Source: Clostridia bacterium
GTDB lineage: Bacteria > Bacillota > Clostridia > Oscillospirales > Acutalibacteraceae
DNA length: 64,000 nt
Assembly (NCBI GenBank): GCA_017442225.1
Contig: JAFSAR010000006.1
Coordinates: 1 to 64,000 of the forward strand
Direction of reading: 5' to 3'
Shown here: positions 8,031-18,527 of the stretch, piece by piece
Layout: each line of letters starts with the position of its first letter
How positions within the stretch are numbered: position 1 is the first letter of the stretch
The notes under the pieces: generated by a model
What the model was told of the DNA's origin: nothing
Seen by the model: only the letters and a program-made list of their open reading frames with translations
The model's database searches: none
Position numbers and translations under genes: made by a program

Positions 8031-8744
8031 ATGATAGTTTTTCCCGCAATAGATTTATTTGATAAAAAGGCAGTTCGTCTTTATAAAGGCGATTACCAAA
8101 ACATGACCGTTTATAGCGAAAATCCCATTGAGATTGCGCGCGATTTTGAGGCACAGGGCGCTACGCATATTCATATGGTTGATTTACAGGGCGCGAAAGA
8201 CGGGACAACGCCTAATATTGATATAGTACGACAGGTTGCAAACGAAACAAACTTGTTTGTTGAAATAGGCGGCGGAATTCGTGATATTGCTACTGTTGAA
8301 AAGTATTTATCCGCAGGTGTAGGTCGTGTTATTTTAGGCACAGCGGCAGTTACAGATACTGAATTTTTAAAAGGGGCGGTTGAAAAATATGGCGAAAAAA
8401 TCGCTGTTGGCGCCGATGTTAAGGACGGATATATCGCTATAAAAGGATGGCTCGAAAAGTCACAAATTACACTTGAAGATTTTTTAAGCGATATGCAAAA
8501 TATTGGTGTAAAATATATAATTTGTACCGATATTTCAAAGGACGGCGCTATGCGTGGCACTAACCTTGAGTTGTATAAAGAATTATCTAAAAAATATTCA
8601 ATGAATATAACGGCATCGGGTGGCGTGTCAAGCCTTGATGACGTTAAAAAACTTCGTGAAATGAACATTTACGGCGCTATAATTGGTAAGGCTTACTACA
8701 TTGGCGCAATTGACCTAAAAGACGCTTTGGAGGCGGCTAAATGA
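8031..8744 (+). CDS. hisA: Phosphoribosylformimino-AICAR ribotide isomerase
   Basis: A 237-residue (beta-alpha)8 barrel starting MIVFPAIDLFDKKAVRLYKG. The catalytic aspartates are in PAIDL and in CTDISKDGAMRGTNLELY, and phosphate loops are seen at VEIGGGIRD and TASGGVSS. It carries out the Amadori rearrangement of ProFAR to PRFAR. The ATG at 8031 is preferred over a longer in-frame ORF starting at 8004 because GGAG at 8020-8023 lies at ideal spacing and the family begins at this residue. Confidence 0.96.
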   Translation: MIVFPAIDLFDKKAVRLYKGDYQNMTVYSENPIEIARDFEAQGATHIHMVDLQGAKDGTTPNIDIVRQVANETNLFVEIGGGIRDIATVEKYLSAGVGRVILGTAAVTDTEFLKGAVEKYGEKIAVGADVKDGYIAIKGWLEKSQITLEDFLSDMQNIGVKYIICTDISKDGAMRGTNLELYKELSKKYSMNITASGGVSSLDDVKKLREMNIYGAIIGKAYYIGAIDLKDALEAAK

Positions 8745-9499
8745 TTACAAAAAGAATTATTCCATGTCTTGATATCAAAGACGGCAGGGTAGTAAAAGGT
8801 ACTAATTTCAAAGGACTCAACGATGTATCATCACCTATAGAGCTTGCGCGCCTTTATTCCGATAGCTTAGCTGATGAGCTTGTGTTTTACGATATAACGG
8901 CATCTTACGAGGGCAGACAGCTTTTTACCGATATACTGACTAAAGTTGCAAGCGAAATATTTATACCGCTTACAGTAGGCGGAGGCATAAATACCGTTGA
9001 GGATTTTGACCGCGTGTTAAAATGCGGCGCGGATAAGGTAAGCGTTAATTCGGGCGCTATTAAAAATCCTTCTTTAATAAAAGAGGCAGCTCACAAATAC
9101 GGTGACCAATGTGTTGTGCTGTCGGTAGATATAAAACGCGTCGACGGTGCGTTTCATGTATTTGCCAAGGGTGGACGTGAGGACACAGGCATTGAAGCGA
9201 TAAACTGGATAAAACAAGGTGTCGCAAATGGCGCGGGTGAAATTGTTGTAAACTCTATTGATACCGATGGCGTAAAACAGGGCTTTGATATAGAATTGTT
9301 AAAGCTTGTTTGCGATGCGGTAAATGTTCCTGTAATTGCATCGGGAGGGGCTGGTAATATACAGCACTTTATAGACTTGTTTAAAGAAATTCCTGATATT
9401 GATGCAGGCCTTGCGGCGTCAATCTTCCATTTTGGCGAGGTTGCAATACCTGATTTAAAAAAAGAACTTAAAAATAACAATATTATTGTGAGGTTATGA
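8741..9499 (+). CDS. hisF: Imidazole glycerol phosphate synthase, cyclase subunit
   Basis: A 252-residue (beta-alpha)8 barrel starting MITKRIIPCLDIKDGRVVKG. The catalytic Asp pair lies in CLDIKDG and in VNSIDTDGVKQGFD, with phosphate-binding loops PLTVGGGI and VIASGGAG. It uses HisH-derived ammonia to make IGP plus AICAR. It overlaps hisA by 4 bp and the next ORF by 4 bp. Confidence 0.97.
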   Translation: MITKRIIPCLDIKDGRVVKGTNFKGLNDVSSPIELARLYSDSLADELVFYDITASYEGRQLFTDILTKVASEIFIPLTVGGGINTVEDFDRVLKCGADKVSVNSGAIKNPSLIKEAAHKYGDQCVVLSVDIKRVDGAFHVFAKGGREDTGIEAINWIKQGVANGAGEIVVNSIDTDGVKQGFDIELLKLVCDAVNVPVIASGGAGNIQHFIDLFKEIPDIDAGLAASIFHFGEVAIPDLKKELKNNNIIVRL

Positions 9500-10152
9500 T
9501 TATGATAAATATTGATGAGCTTAAATTTGACGAAAAAGGTTTAATTCCCGCTGTTGTGGTAGACAGTATAACTAAAAAGGTTTTAACCGTAGCATATATG
9601 AACAAGGAAAGTCTTAAAATTTCGATGGAGAGGGGACTTACTTGTTTTTATAGCCGTTCACGTGACGAACTTTGGCTAAAAGGTGAAACCAGCGGCAACT
9701 TTCAGCATATAGTAAGTATTACTGCCGATTGTGATAACGATGCATTGGTAGTAGTTGTTGAAAAAGACGGTCCCGCTTGCCACAAGGGTACCGATTCCTG
9801 CTTTACCAATCCCGTATGGCAGTCTGACGAGCTTCACGAATTTTCACTACAAAATCTTTATGATATGCTTGTAGGTCGCAAGACCGACAAGCCCGAGGGG
9901 TCATACACAACCTATCTTTTCGAAAAGGGTATAGATAAAATACTCAAAAAGGTGGGAGAGGAGTGCACCGAGGTTATAATTGCAGGTAAGGCAGACGATA
10001 AAAAAGAGACTATTTATGAGCTTGCTGACCTTGCGTATCACGCAATGGTGCTTATGGTACAGATGGGCATCAGTGTCGAGGATGTACATCGCGAGCTTGC
10101 TTCCCGTCATATAATTGATCACAAAGTAAAACAGGAAAAGATGACAAAATAA
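9496..10152 (+). CDS. hisI: Bifunctional phosphoribosyl-AMP cyclohydrolase / phosphoribosyl-ATP pyrophosphatase
   Basis: A 218-residue fusion. The N-terminal HisI cyclohydrolase domain (about 1-115) has VLTVAYMNKESL, TCFYSRSRDELWLKGETSG, ADCDNDALVVVV and the zinc Cys/His region ACHKGTDSCF. The C-terminal HisE pyrophosphatase domain (about 120-218) has the MazG-like YLFEKGIDKILKKVGEECTEVIIAGK. It performs steps two and three of the pathway. The start may be the ATG at 9502, since GAGG at 9489-9492 lies only 3 nt from 9496 but 9 nt from 9502; either way it overlaps or abuts hisF. Confidence 0.95.
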   Translation: MIMINIDELKFDEKGLIPAVVVDSITKKVLTVAYMNKESLKISMERGLTCFYSRSRDELWLKGETSGNFQHIVSITADCDNDALVVVVEKDGPACHKGTDSCFTNPVWQSDELHEFSLQNLYDMLVGRKTDKPEGSYTTYLFEKGIDKILKKVGEECTEVIIAGKADDKKETIYELADLAYHAMVLMVQMGISVEDVHRELASRHIIDHKVKQEKMTK

Positions 10153-10898
10153 TGCTTTATAACTATCATACGCACACCACCTATTGCGACGGCAAAAGCA
10201 CAGCCGAAGAAATGGTGCAAAAGGCAATAGCGTTTGGTCTTTCAGAGCTTGGTTTTTCGGGACACTCTTATACCGAGTTTGATTTAGAGCCTTGTATGAC
10301 ACGTGAGGGTACCGAACTTTATAAAAAAGAAATAAATGCTTTAAAGGAAAAATACAGGGATAAAATAAAGATACTTTTAGGTATAGAATATGATTATCAC
10401 AGTGATGAGCCGCTTGACGATTATGATTATGTTTTGGGCTCGGCGCACTATATACTTAAAAACGGCGAATATCTTTGTATAGATTACAGCCGTGAAAAGC
10501 AAATTGAAGCGGTAAATAAGTATTATGACGGCGACTTTTACGCATATATTGAGGATTACTATAAAACGGTTGCAGACCTTTACAATAAAACAAAATGCGA
10601 TATAATAGGTCACTTTGATTTGATTACAAAATATAATAGTGACGGTAGTTTGTTTGACGTTAACCATCCGCGTTATGTTGCGGCGTGGCAAAAAGCGGCT
10701 GACGCCATTATAGAAACACCTGCTGTGGTAGAAATTAACACAGGCGGTATGGCACGCGGTCACGTTAAGCAACCATATCCGTCAAAAGTGATTATTGATT
10801 ACTTTAAATCTCACGGCAAAAAAATGATTTTTTCATCCGACTGTCATAACAAAGATTTTTTGCTTTGTGGATACGAGGAAGTTAAAAAATATTTGTAA
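10152..10898 (+). CDS. PHP-domain histidinol-phosphatase
   Basis: A 248-residue PHP metallophosphoesterase: YNYHTHTTYCDGKSTAEEM (metal His-x-His), GFSGHSYTEF, GIEYDYHSDE, GSAHYILKNGEYLCIDYSREK, IGHFDLITKYN, and the C-terminal FSSDCHNKDFLLCGYEE. This is the HisJ/HisK type that dephosphorylates histidinol phosphate, the step missing from the monofunctional HisB here. It overlaps the hisIE stop by one base, completing the pathway in the operon. Family assignment is firm; the histidinol-phosphate substrate rests on family plus context. Confidence 0.9.
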   Translation: MLYNYHTHTTYCDGKSTAEEMVQKAIAFGLSELGFSGHSYTEFDLEPCMTREGTELYKKEINALKEKYRDKIKILLGIEYDYHSDEPLDDYDYVLGSAHYILKNGEYLCIDYSREKQIEAVNKYYDGDFYAYIEDYYKTVADLYNKTKCDIIGHFDLITKYNSDGSLFDVNHPRYVAAWQKAADAIIETPAVVEINTGGMARGHVKQPYPSKVIIDYFKSHGKKMIFSSDCHNKDFLLCGYEEVKKYL

Positions 10899-10910
10899 TA
10901 GGGGACAAAT

Positions 10911-11663
10911 ATGGAACTTGTATTAATTACAGCGCTCGGCGTTGGTATGGCGACCGTTATAGGTGCCATAATCGGTTTTACGTTTAAAAAAGTATCACAC
11001 AAATTTTCTGATATTGTTATGTCGTTTGCGGCAGGTATTATGCTTGCGGCGGCGGTTATCGGCCTTATTTTACCTGCGGTAGAATTAGGCGGTAAGTGGG
11101 GACTTTTATATGCAATAGTTGGTATATTTGCAGGCGCTATTTGCCTTAATCTTATGGACAAGCTTATTCCTCATTTGCATCGACTTGCAGGTGTTGACAG
11201 TGAAAGTCATAATAATGCAAATATAAATAAGGTTTTACTGTTTGTGTTGGCTATTGCCATACACAATCTACCCGAAGGCATTGCCGCAGGTGTTGGCTTT
11301 GGTACGGGCGATAATGGACAAGCGCTGCTTATAGCAAGCGGTATAGCGCTACAAAATATACCAGAGGGTATGGTAATTATAGCGCCAATGCTAGCGGCAG
11401 GTATTAGCCCACGCAAGACCATGGTTTGTGCTATTGCTACGGGTGTTGTCGAGGTTGTTGGTACGCTTATAGGTTATTTAGCAGTAAATATTGCAACGGT
11501 AATTTTGCCAATAGCGCTCAGCTTTGCAGGCGGTACAATGCTTTACGTAGTAAGTGACGAAATGCTAAACGAAACTCACGGCCACGGTCACGAGCGTGCT
11601 GCAACCTACTCTATGATAGTAGGCTTTTGCGTAATGCTTGTGTTAGACGTATTGTTAGGATAA
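10911..11663 (+). CDS. ZIP-family divalent metal transporter
   Basis: A 250-residue integral membrane protein with about eight hydrophobic segments. The ZIP metal-binding signatures are AIHNLPEGIAAGVGFG in the fourth helix region and ALQNIPEGMVIIAPMLAAG in the fifth. A short His-containing loop, ESHNNANINK, precedes them, and GHGHERAAT lies near the end. It resembles ZupT/GufA proteins, which import Zn2+, Fe2+ or related ions. It lies 12 bp after the phosphatase gene on the same strand without a visible promoter, and a terminator follows, so it is likely carried on the his transcript. The ion preferred cannot be decided. Confidence 0.9.
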   Translation: MELVLITALGVGMATVIGAIIGFTFKKVSHKFSDIVMSFAAGIMLAAAVIGLILPAVELGGKWGLLYAIVGIFAGAICLNLMDKLIPHLHRLAGVDSESHNNANINKVLLFVLAIAIHNLPEGIAAGVGFGTGDNGQALLIASGIALQNIPEGMVIIAPMLAAGISPRKTMVCAIATGVVEVVGTLIGYLAVNIATVILPIALSFAGGTMLYVVSDEMLNETHGHGHERAATYSMIVGFCVMLVLDVLLG

Positions 11664-11677
11664 TATAATAAAAACAG

Positions 11678-11705
11678 ACCCCACGATTTTTAAAAATCGT
11701 GGGGT
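11678..11705 (+). terminator. Intrinsic terminator at the end of the his-ZIP operon
   Basis: A perfect 14-bp stem, ACCCCACGATTTTT with its complement, followed by TATATTTTTAG. It can act in both directions but serves the plus-strand operon here. Confidence 0.85.
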
Positions 11706-11743
11706 TATATTTTTAGTTGCTTTAATTGTAAAGTCATAGTTGC

Positions 11744-11772
11744 TTGACGGTGGTAAAACAAACTGATATAAT
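11744..11772 (+). promoter_or_regulatory. Sigma-A promoter of the GH3 gene
   Basis: TTGACG and TATAAT with a 17-bp spacer. It overlaps the 5' part of the longest possible GH3 ORF, showing that translation begins downstream at 11804. Confidence 0.85.
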
Positions 11773-11803
11773 TTTAAAAAGTCCGCAAAAAAGGGGAATC
11801 TTT

Positions 11804-13372
11804 ATGAAAAAATTATTAAATATAGACGAACTGTCAACCGAACAAAAGCTTGGTATGTTAATGTGTGCGCGATATTTTCATCCCAATGATAAAGAAAATT
11901 TGGAATATACGTTAGCGCTTATAAAAAACCATTCTCTTGGTTGTGTTCAGGTGCCGCTTTCGCAGCTTAATGTTATGAAAGAGGTGCTGGCGGTGGCCGA
12001 TTATCCAATTATTATTATTACCGATATGGAAATGGGTTACCCCAACGGCAAGCTACCAAAAATTCCGCTTATGGCACTTGCCGCTTGCGATAACGACGAA
12101 TATTATCGTGCATTTGCCCGTGGCACAATTTACGAGGCAAAGATTGATGGATACAACAGTATGTGGGGACCCGTTTTAGATGTTTTACAGTCGGATGGTC
12201 CTTGCAGTGTTCACAGGCATTTTTCTGATGACCCTGTGCGTGTAGGTCGCGCCGCCGAGCTTATAGCCGAGGTTTGCGCACAAAATAATTTTTTGACCTG
12301 CGGCAAGCATTATCCCGGTGGTGAAGCGGTTACTATAGATTTACATATGACCAACACACCGTCTGATGTATCGAAAGAATCGATTGTAAATTTAGACCTT
12401 GTACCATATAAATATTTGATGGAAAAGGGTCTTTTGCCATCAATTATGACAAGTCACCGAGTTATTCGCGACATTGACCCCGAGCACCCTGCTTCTCTTT
12501 CTAAAAAGGTAAATGATATTATTAGAGATATGGGCTTTGACGGCCTTTGCTTTACCGATTCTATGGCGATGATGGCTATCTTGCAGGATTGGGGCGAAGA
12601 AAACATTTTAGGTGTGGCGGTTGCGGCAGGCAACGACATTGTATTGCCAAATTATCGCTCTACCAATAAGCAGTCGTTTGAAATGCTTAAGAAGAACTAT
12701 TATGGCGGTGCCTTTAGTGAGGAACGACTTAACGAGGCGGTACGTCGCGTGCTTGCAGTGCAGCAAATGTTAGGTAGTGCGCCCGAGACTTGCGAGTTTA
12801 CCGATGCTGACCGTATGTCTCTTGACAATGTTGCTAAAGACTGCATAACCGCAATAACCGATGACGGTGTTACAGCGGCGCTTGACACCGATAATAAAAA
12901 GCTGTTTGTTATACTTACCGACAATAAAACTTCAAAAGAAATCGCAGGGGAAGTGTGCTTTGGTAAATGGTATAACCCGAATAATATTGCCGATAAAATC
13001 AGACAAGAATTTCCTGATTCGGATATAGAATTTTTCCCCGAATTTCCATCCGCTACCGACAATGAGCGTGTGCTTCTTGCCGCAACAAAGCACAGCGAGG
13101 TTGTGTTTATTACATATTGTGCTACAGGGCCATACCTTGGTACCGACTGTCTTACACGCAGAGTAGAGTACGTAATCAATTCGCTTATTGTGTCGGGTAA
13201 GGTGTCGGCAGTTTTGCACTTTGGTAATCCGTTTGCCGTAAAGCCACTACTGCATACACCACGTCGTTTGTTTGGCTATATGATGCCAGATTCTCAGCTT
13301 CACGCTATCGACGTGCTTGCAGGCAAACTTGAAGCCAAAGGAACGTTACCTTTTAAAATAGATTTTGAATAA
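11804..13372 (+). CDS. Glycoside hydrolase family 3 N-terminal-domain protein, beta-N-acetylhexosaminidase (NagZ)-like
   Basis: A 522-residue protein without signal peptide. The GH3 barrel covers about 1-330: DMEMGYPNG, GPVLDV, CGKHYPGGEAVTIDLHM, then MGFDGLCFTDSMAM with the nucleophile Asp252. The D179-x-H181 pair on the loop after KHYPGG corresponds to the Asp-His catalytic dyad of NagZ enzymes, favouring an N-acetylglucosaminidase or phosphorylase over a beta-glucosidase. The loop itself (GGEAVTIDLH) departs from the usual KHFPGHGDTxxDSH. Residues 335-522 form a C-terminal alpha/beta domain. The ATG at 11804 follows AAGGGGA and lies about 25 nt after the transcription start. A role in cell-wall sugar recycling is inferred. 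Confidence 0.8.
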   Translation: MKKLLNIDELSTEQKLGMLMCARYFHPNDKENLEYTLALIKNHSLGCVQVPLSQLNVMKEVLAVADYPIIIITDMEMGYPNGKLPKIPLMALAACDNDEYYRAFARGTIYEAKIDGYNSMWGPVLDVLQSDGPCSVHRHFSDDPVRVGRAAELIAEVCAQNNFLTCGKHYPGGEAVTIDLHMTNTPSDVSKESIVNLDLVPYKYLMEKGLLPSIMTSHRVIRDIDPEHPASLSKKVNDIIRDMGFDGLCFTDSMAMMAILQDWGEENILGVAVAAGNDIVLPNYRSTNKQSFEMLKKNYYGGAFSEERLNEAVRRVLAVQQMLGSAPETCEFTDADRMSLDNVAKDCITAITDDGVTAALDTDNKKLFVILTDNKTSKEIAGEVCFGKWYNPNNIADKIRQEFPDSDIEFFPEFPSATDNERVLLAATKHSEVVFITYCATGPYLGTDCLTRRVEYVINSLIVSGKVSAVLHFGNPFAVKPLLHTPRRLFGYMMPDSQLHAIDVLAGKLEAKGTLPFKIDFE

Positions 13373-13374
13373 TT

Positions 13375-13400
13375 AAAAGCCACCGAATTCGGTGGCTTTT
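13375..13400. terminator. Bidirectional intrinsic terminator
   Basis: A perfect 26-nt palindrome, AAAAGCCACCGAA and its complement, with A/T tracts on both sides. It sits 2 bp after the GH3 stop and 3 bp after the stop of the convergent small ORF, so it can serve both. Confidence 0.85.
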
Positions 13401-13403
13401 GCT

Positions 13404-13529
13404 TTACTGTTTTTTCATAAAGTCTATTGTGAATTGTATGTTTTCTTGTTGTTGTGGCTTATATGTTTGGTACTGTTTTGCAAGCTGTTTAAAGTAGTCA
13501 ACGTATGGACCCGTTTGCTCGTTTTTCAC
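13404..13529 (-). CDS. Small hypothetical protein, 41 residues
   Basis: A minus-strand ORF starts at GTG (13529) or at the GTG one codon earlier, after AAAGGGG, and encodes a peptide beginning VKNEQTGPYVDYFKQLAKQY and ending FTIDFMKKQ. It is hydrophilic, Gln/Lys-rich and probably helical, with no membrane segment. A perfect TATAAT lies upstream on the same strand at 13549-13554, without a good -35, and a bidirectional terminator follows 3 bp after the stop. I do not recognise the family. The gene-like spacing argues for a real gene. Confidence 0.5.
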   Translation of the reverse strand: MKNEQTGPYVDYFKQLAKQYQTYKPQQQENIQFTIDFMKKQ

Positions 13530-13647
13530 CACCCCTTTATGTTTCAAATTATAACATATCGAAATTTAAAATGAACCAAAAAAACCTTTATATTTTTGTG
13601 TTTATGTGTTATCATTATAATATATTAAAAAAGGAGGGCGGATTGCC

Positions 13648-15606
13648 TTGGACAAATTTGAACTTGTATCAAAATATAAGCCTACGGGTGATCAGCCCGA
13701 AGCAATTGACAAGTTGGTTAAAGGTTTAAAACGCGGTGATAAAGAACAAACCTTGCTTGGTGTAACGGGTAGTGGTAAAACCTTTACTATGGCTAATATC
13801 ATCGAGCGTGTAAACCGCCCGACGCTTGTTCTCGCTCACAATAAGACTCTTGCCGCACAACTTTGTACTGAGTTTAAGGAATTTTTTCCTAACAATGCGG
13901 TGGAATACTTTGTATCTTATTATGACTACTACCAACCCGAAGCATATATACCCGGTACCGATACCTATATTGAGAAAGACAGCGCAATAAATGACGAGAT
14001 TGATAAGCTTCGTCACAGCGCTACCTGTGCTCTTTCAGAGCGCCGTGATGTTATAATCGTAGCGTCGGTTTCTTGTATATATTCGCTTGGCAACCCGATT
14101 GATTATCGAAATATGGTAATTTCACTTCGCACGGGTATGGAAAAAAGCCGTGACGAGCTGATACGCAAGCTGGTTGATTTACAGTACGAACGAAATGATA
14201 TTAACTTTGTCCGCAACAAATTTCGTGTACGCGGCGACACGGTAGAGGTTTATCCTGCCTATGCCTACGGAGATGCGTTGCGCATAGAATTTTTTGGCGA
14301 CGAGATTGACCGTATAAGTGAAATTAACACCGTAACCGGCGAGGTAAAGCAGTTTTTGTCACATACCGCAATCTATCCCGCGTCGCACTATATTGTACCT
14401 GAGGACAAGTTAGAGGATGCTCTTACCGACCTTAAAAACGAAATGGAAGAGCGTGTTGCTTTCTTTCAGGAGAACGGCAAGCTGATTGAGGCGCAACGCA
14501 TACGGCAACGCACTGAATACGATATTGAAATGTTGCGTGAGATTGGTGTCTGCAAGGGTATTGAAAACTATTCCCGAGTGCTGTCCCGTCGAAAACCAGG
14601 CAGCACACCGTCGACGCTGCTTGACTATTTTCCCGACGATTTTCTGCTCTTTGTAGACGAGTCGCATGTAACCTTGCCACAGGTACGCGGTATGTATGGC
14701 GGTGACCGTGGACGTAAGGACAACCTTATTGAATATGGCTTTCGTTTGCCGTCGGCTTATGATAACAGACCTCTTAACTTTGAGGAATTTTACTCTCATA
14801 TAAATCAGGCGATATTTGTTTCAGCTACACCCGCCGATTTTGAAAAAGACCACTCGGCGCAGATTGTAGAACAGGTAATACGTCCTACGGGACTGCTTGA
14901 CCCATTAGTTACGGTAAAACCGAGTGAGGGACAGATTGATGACATTGTATCGCAGATAAATATGCGTGTCGCAAAGCACGAGCGTGTGCTTATAACCACC
15001 CTTACTAAAAAGATGGCTGAGGACCTTACCGAGTATCTTACCAACCTTGATATTAAGGTTCGTTATATGCACTATGATATTGATACTATCGAGCGTATGG
15101 AGATAATTCGTGACTTACGCCTTGGCGAGTTTGATGTGCTTGTGGGTATAAATCTGCTTCGCGAAGGACTTGATATTCCCGAGGTATCACTTGTTGTTAT
15201 ACTTGATGCTGACAAAGAGGGCTTTTTAAGAAGTGAGACCTCACTTGTGCAGACGATTGGCCGTGCGGCGCGAAATGCAAACGGCGAGGTTATAATGTAT
15301 GCCGACAGTGTTACGCGTTCTATGGAAAATGCAATCCGTGAGACCGAGCGTAGACGAGGTATCCAGCAGGCGTATAACGAGGCACACGGCATAGTACCAA
15401 AAACCATTGTAAAAGACGTGCGCGATATAATTGAAATTGGTACTAAAACCGATAGTGAAAAGAGCGATAAGCAGTTATCACGCGCTGAAAAAGAGGCGCT
15501 TATCAAACGGCTTACGGGCGAGATGAAGCAAGCGGCAAAAATTCTTGAATTTGAGCACGCTGCATACCTACGTGACAGGATAGAGAAACTGCGAAAGAGT
15601 AAATAA
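13648..15606 (+). CDS. uvrB: Excinuclease ABC subunit B
   Basis: A 652-residue, full-length UvrB. It has Walker A GVTGSGKT near residue 40, the beta-hairpin [12 protein letters not shown], helicase motifs including [25 protein letters not shown] and QTIGRAARN, and the C-terminal UVR motif [26 protein letters not shown] that binds UvrC. It loads at DNA lesions with UvrA in nucleotide excision repair. The start is TTG at 13648, 10 nt after AAGGAGGG; a TATAAT at 13616-13621 with a weak -35 is the likely promoter. uvrA follows at 19 bp. Confidence 0.97.
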   Translation: MDKFELVSKYKPTGDQPEAIDKLVKGLKRGDKEQTLLGVTGSGKTFTMANIIERVNRPTLVLAHNKTLAAQLCTEFKEFFPNNAVEYFVSYYDYYQPEAYIPGTDTYIEKDSAINDEIDKLRHSATCALSERRDVIIVASVSCIYSLGNPIDYRNMVISLRTGMEKSRDELIRKLVDLQYERNDINFVRNKFRVRGDTVEVYPAYAYGDALRIEFFGDEIDRISEINTVTGEVKQFLSHTAIYPASHYIVPEDKLEDALTDLKNEMEERVAFFQENGKLIEAQRIRQRTEYDIEMLREIGVCKGIENYSRVLSRRKPGSTPSTLLDYFPDDFLLFVDESHVTLPQVRGMYGGDRGRKDNLIEYGFRLPSAYDNRPLNFEEFYSHINQAIFVSATPADFEKDHSAQIVEQVIRPTGLLDPLVTVKPSEGQIDDIVSQINMRVAKHERVLITTLTKKMAEDLTEYLTNLDIKVRYMHYDIDTIERMEIIRDLRLGEFDVLVGINLLREGLDIPEVSLVVILDADKEGFLRSETSLVQTIGRAARNANGEVIMYADSVTRSMENAIRETERRRGIQQAYNEAHGIVPKTIVKDVRDIIEIGTKTDSEKSDKQLSRAEKEALIKRLTGEMKQAAKILEFEHAAYLRDRIEKLRKSK

Positions 15607-15625
15607 ATTCTTGGAGGAAAAGATT

Positions 15626-18463
15626 TTGTCGAATGATAAAATTGTGATAAAGGGTGCAAGGGAAAACAACCTTAAAAATATGGACGTTACCATACCGCGT
15701 GACAAGCTTGTAGTATTTACGGGTCTTTCGGGTAGCGGTAAATCTTCTCTTGCGTTTGATACTATATATGCCGAGGGTCAGCGACGCTACGTAGAGTCGC
15801 TGTCAAGTTATGCGCGTCAGTTTTTGGGTCAGATGGAAAAGCCAAATGTAGACAGCATTGACGGGCTTTCTCCCGCTATATCCATCGACCAAAAGACAAC
15901 GTCTAAAAACCCACGCTCTACCGTGGGTACCGTTACCGAAATATACGATTATTTGCGTCTTTTGTACGCACGCGTTGGTATTCCACATTGTCCTGTTTGC
16001 GGTAAAGAAATAAGTCAGCAAACAACCGACCAAATTGTTGATACTATTATGGAATTACCCGAAGGAAGTAAAATACAAATTTTATCACCCATTGTTAAAA
16101 ACAGAAAGGGTGAGCACACAAAAGAACTTGACCGTGTAAGAAAGTCGGGTTATGTTCGTGTGCGTATAGACGGTAATATATATGATTTGTCGGAAGAAAT
16201 TAAACTCGAAAAAAACAAAAAGCATATGATAGAGGTAGTGGTTGACCGCCTTGTTATAAAGGCAGATATCCGTTCACGTCTTGCCGACAGTATCGAAACG
16301 GCTGTATCTCTTTCGGGCGGACTTGTAGCTGCTGACGTTATAGGCGGCGATGAGCTGCAATTTTCACAAAGTTATGCCTGTGATGAGCACGGGATAAGCA
16401 TACCCGAACTTACACCTACAATGTTTTCGTTTAACAATCCAATGGGTGCGTGTCCTACCTGTACGGGTATTGGTATGTTTATGAAGATTGACCCACGTCT
16501 TGTAATAAATGATGAGAATTTATCACTCTCCGACGGTTGTATTAAAGCGGCAGGCTGGGGCGTTAACTCTTGGTTTAACCCCGATGCCAGCACATTGGCT
16601 CTTATGTATTACGAAGGCATTGCAAGAAAATACGGTTTTGATATAAACACTCCTTGGAAAGATTTAAGCGATGAGGCTAAAGACGCGGTGCTTTACGGCA
16701 CAGGTGACGAAAAGTTAGAATTGCACCGCAGCTCAGAATATGGCAGTGGCACGTATTACGCGCCGTTCGAAGGAGTAATAAATAATTTACAGCGCCGCTA
16801 TGAGAATACCAAAAGCGATTATGCCCGTGCAGAATATGAAAGCTATATGACCGAGAGCGCTTGCCCTGACTGTCACGGCGCGCGACTGAAACCCGAATAT
16901 CTTGCTGTAACTGTAGGCGGCAAAAATATAAAAGAACTCTGCGATATGTCAATTGGTGAAACCTTGGATTTTATTAAAAATTTAAGGTTTAACCAGATGC
17001 AGCAGATGATAGCCGAGCCTATTTTAAAAGAGATAAAAGAAAGACTAAACTTCCTGTCAAGTGTTGGTCTTGATTATCTTTGTATGTCGCGCTCATCAGG
17101 TACGCTGTCGGGCGGTGAGAGTCAACGTATTCGTTTGGCGACTCAAATTGGTTCGTCACTTATGGGTGTGCTTTATGTGCTTGACGAGCCAAGTATAGGT
17201 CTTCACCAGCGAGATAACGAGCGCTTACTTGGTACACTTAAACATCTTCGCGATTTAGGTAATACCTTAATTGTTGTTGAACATGATGAGGACACAATGC
17301 GTGAAGCTGACTATATTATAGATATTGGCCCAGGCGCGGGTATTCACGGTGGACAGCTTGTATTTGACGGTACTCCTGAGGAACTGCTCAAATGTGAAAA
17401 CTCAATTACAGCCGACTATCTTTCGGGTAGAAAACAAATTCCTGTACCTACTACCCGTCGCAAAGGTCATGGAAATCATCTTACTGTTAAGGGCGCTGGA
17501 GAAAATAACCTTAAGAATATAAACGTAAAAATACCGCTTGGTGAATTTGTCTGTGTTACAGGTGTTTCGGGTAGCGGTAAGTCTTCACTTGTAAACGATA
17601 TTGTTTACAAAGTTCTGGCAAATAAATTAAACCGCGCTAAGACAATTCCCGGTAAGTATAAATCAATTGAGGGTATAGAGTATCTTGACAAGGTTATTGA
17701 CATTGACCAGTCCCCGATAGGCAGAACACCGCGAAGTAATCCCGCAACATACACGGGCGTGTTTACCGATATACGAGACCTTTACGCAAACACCAAGGAT
17801 GCCAAGGCAAAGGGCTATACTGCGGGCAGATTTTCTTTTAACGTAAAGGGTGGTCGCTGTGAGGCCTGCTGCGGCGACGGCATTAAAAAAATAGAAATGC
17901 ATTTTTTGCCTGATATTTACGTACCGTGCGAGGTTTGCGGCGGCACACGCTATAACAAAGAAACGTTAAGTGTGAGATATAAGGGCAAAAACATTTATGA
18001 CGTACTTGAGATGACTGTAGAAGAGGGAATGAACTTTTTTGAAAGTCATCCTCGTATTTACCGTAAACTTAAAACATTGTTTGACGTAGGACTTGGATAT
18101 ATAAAAATTGGGCAAAGCGCTACAACCCTTTCAGGCGGTGAGGCACAGAGAGTAAAGCTTGCTACCGAGCTTTCTAAAAAGAGTACGGGCAAGACCATAT
18201 ATATACTTGACGAGCCTACAACGGGGCTTCATACTGCCGACGTTCATAGGCTGATTGAGGTACTGCAACGTCTGGTTGATGCGGGTAATACCGTGCTTGT
18301 GATCGAACACAATCTTGACGTTATCAAGGTTGCCGACCATATTATAGACTTGGGTCCCGAGGGCGGCAACGGAGGCGGTACGGTTGTGGTAAGCGGAACG
18401 CCTGAGCAGGTTTGCAAGTGCGAAGCGTCTTACACGGGTAAGTTTTTAAAGAAATTGTTATAA
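15626..18463 (+). CDS. uvrA: Excinuclease ABC subunit A
   Basis: A 945-residue protein with the two ABC ATPase modules and zinc modules of UvrA: Walker [21 protein letters not shown] near the N-terminus and [14 protein letters not shown] at about residue 650, two ABC signatures ([13 protein letters not shown] and [13 protein letters not shown]), and zinc knuckles CPVCGKE, CPTC, CPDCHG, and [14 protein letters not shown]. It recognises bulky DNA lesions and hands over to UvrB. The TTG at 15626 is chosen over the TTG at 15611 because the GGAGG ribosome binding site lies at 15613-15617, inside the longer reading. Confidence 0.97.
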   Translation: MSNDKIVIKGARENNLKNMDVTIPRDKLVVFTGLSGSGKSSLAFDTIYAEGQRRYVESLSSYARQFLGQMEKPNVDSIDGLSPAISIDQKTTSKNPRSTVGTVTEIYDYLRLLYARVGIPHCPVCGKEISQQTTDQIVDTIMELPEGSKIQILSPIVKNRKGEHTKELDRVRKSGYVRVRIDGNIYDLSEEIKLEKNKKHMIEVVVDRLVIKADIRSRLADSIETAVSLSGGLVAADVIGGDELQFSQSYACDEHGISIPELTPTMFSFNNPMGACPTCTGIGMFMKIDPRLVINDENLSLSDGCIKAAGWGVNSWFNPDASTLALMYYEGIARKYGFDINTPWKDLSDEAKDAVLYGTGDEKLELHRSSEYGSGTYYAPFEGVINNLQRRYENTKSDYARAEYESYMTESACPDCHGARLKPEYLAVTVGGKNIKELCDMSIGETLDFIKNLRFNQMQQMIAEPILKEIKERLNFLSSVGLDYLCMSRSSGTLSGGESQRIRLATQIGSSLMGVLYVLDEPSIGLHQRDNERLLGTLKHLRDLGNTLIVVEHDEDTMREADYIIDIGPGAGIHGGQLVFDGTPEELLKCENSITADYLSGRKQIPVPTTRRKGHGNHLTVKGAGENNLKNINVKIPLGEFVCVTGVSGSGKSSLVNDIVYKVLANKLNRAKTIPGKYKSIEGIEYLDKVIDIDQSPIGRTPRSNPATYTGVFTDIRDLYANTKDAKAKGYTAGRFSFNVKGGRCEACCGDGIKKIEMHFLPDIYVPCEVCGGTRYNKETLSVRYKGKNIYDVLEMTVEEGMNFFESHPRIYRKLKTLFDVGLGYIKIGQSATTLSGGEAQRVKLATELSKKSTGKTIYILDEPTTGLHTADVHRLIEVLQRLVDAGNTVLVIEHNLDVIKVADHIIDLGPEGGNGGGTVVVSGTPEQVCKCEASYTGKFLKKLL

Positions 18464-18527
18464 ATTTACACATTATTCACCAAATAATGCGAATTTGCAT
18501 TTATTATGTTAGCGTGAGGTGAAAGCG

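Noticed and set aside
8171-8668. 165-codon minus-strand ORF
   Set aside because: Antisense shadow of hisA with no independent signals.
15072-15659. 195-codon minus-strand ORF
   Set aside because: It lies entirely across the end of uvrB and start of uvrA in antisense, has Ser/Arg-rich shadow composition, and lacks a ribosome binding site.
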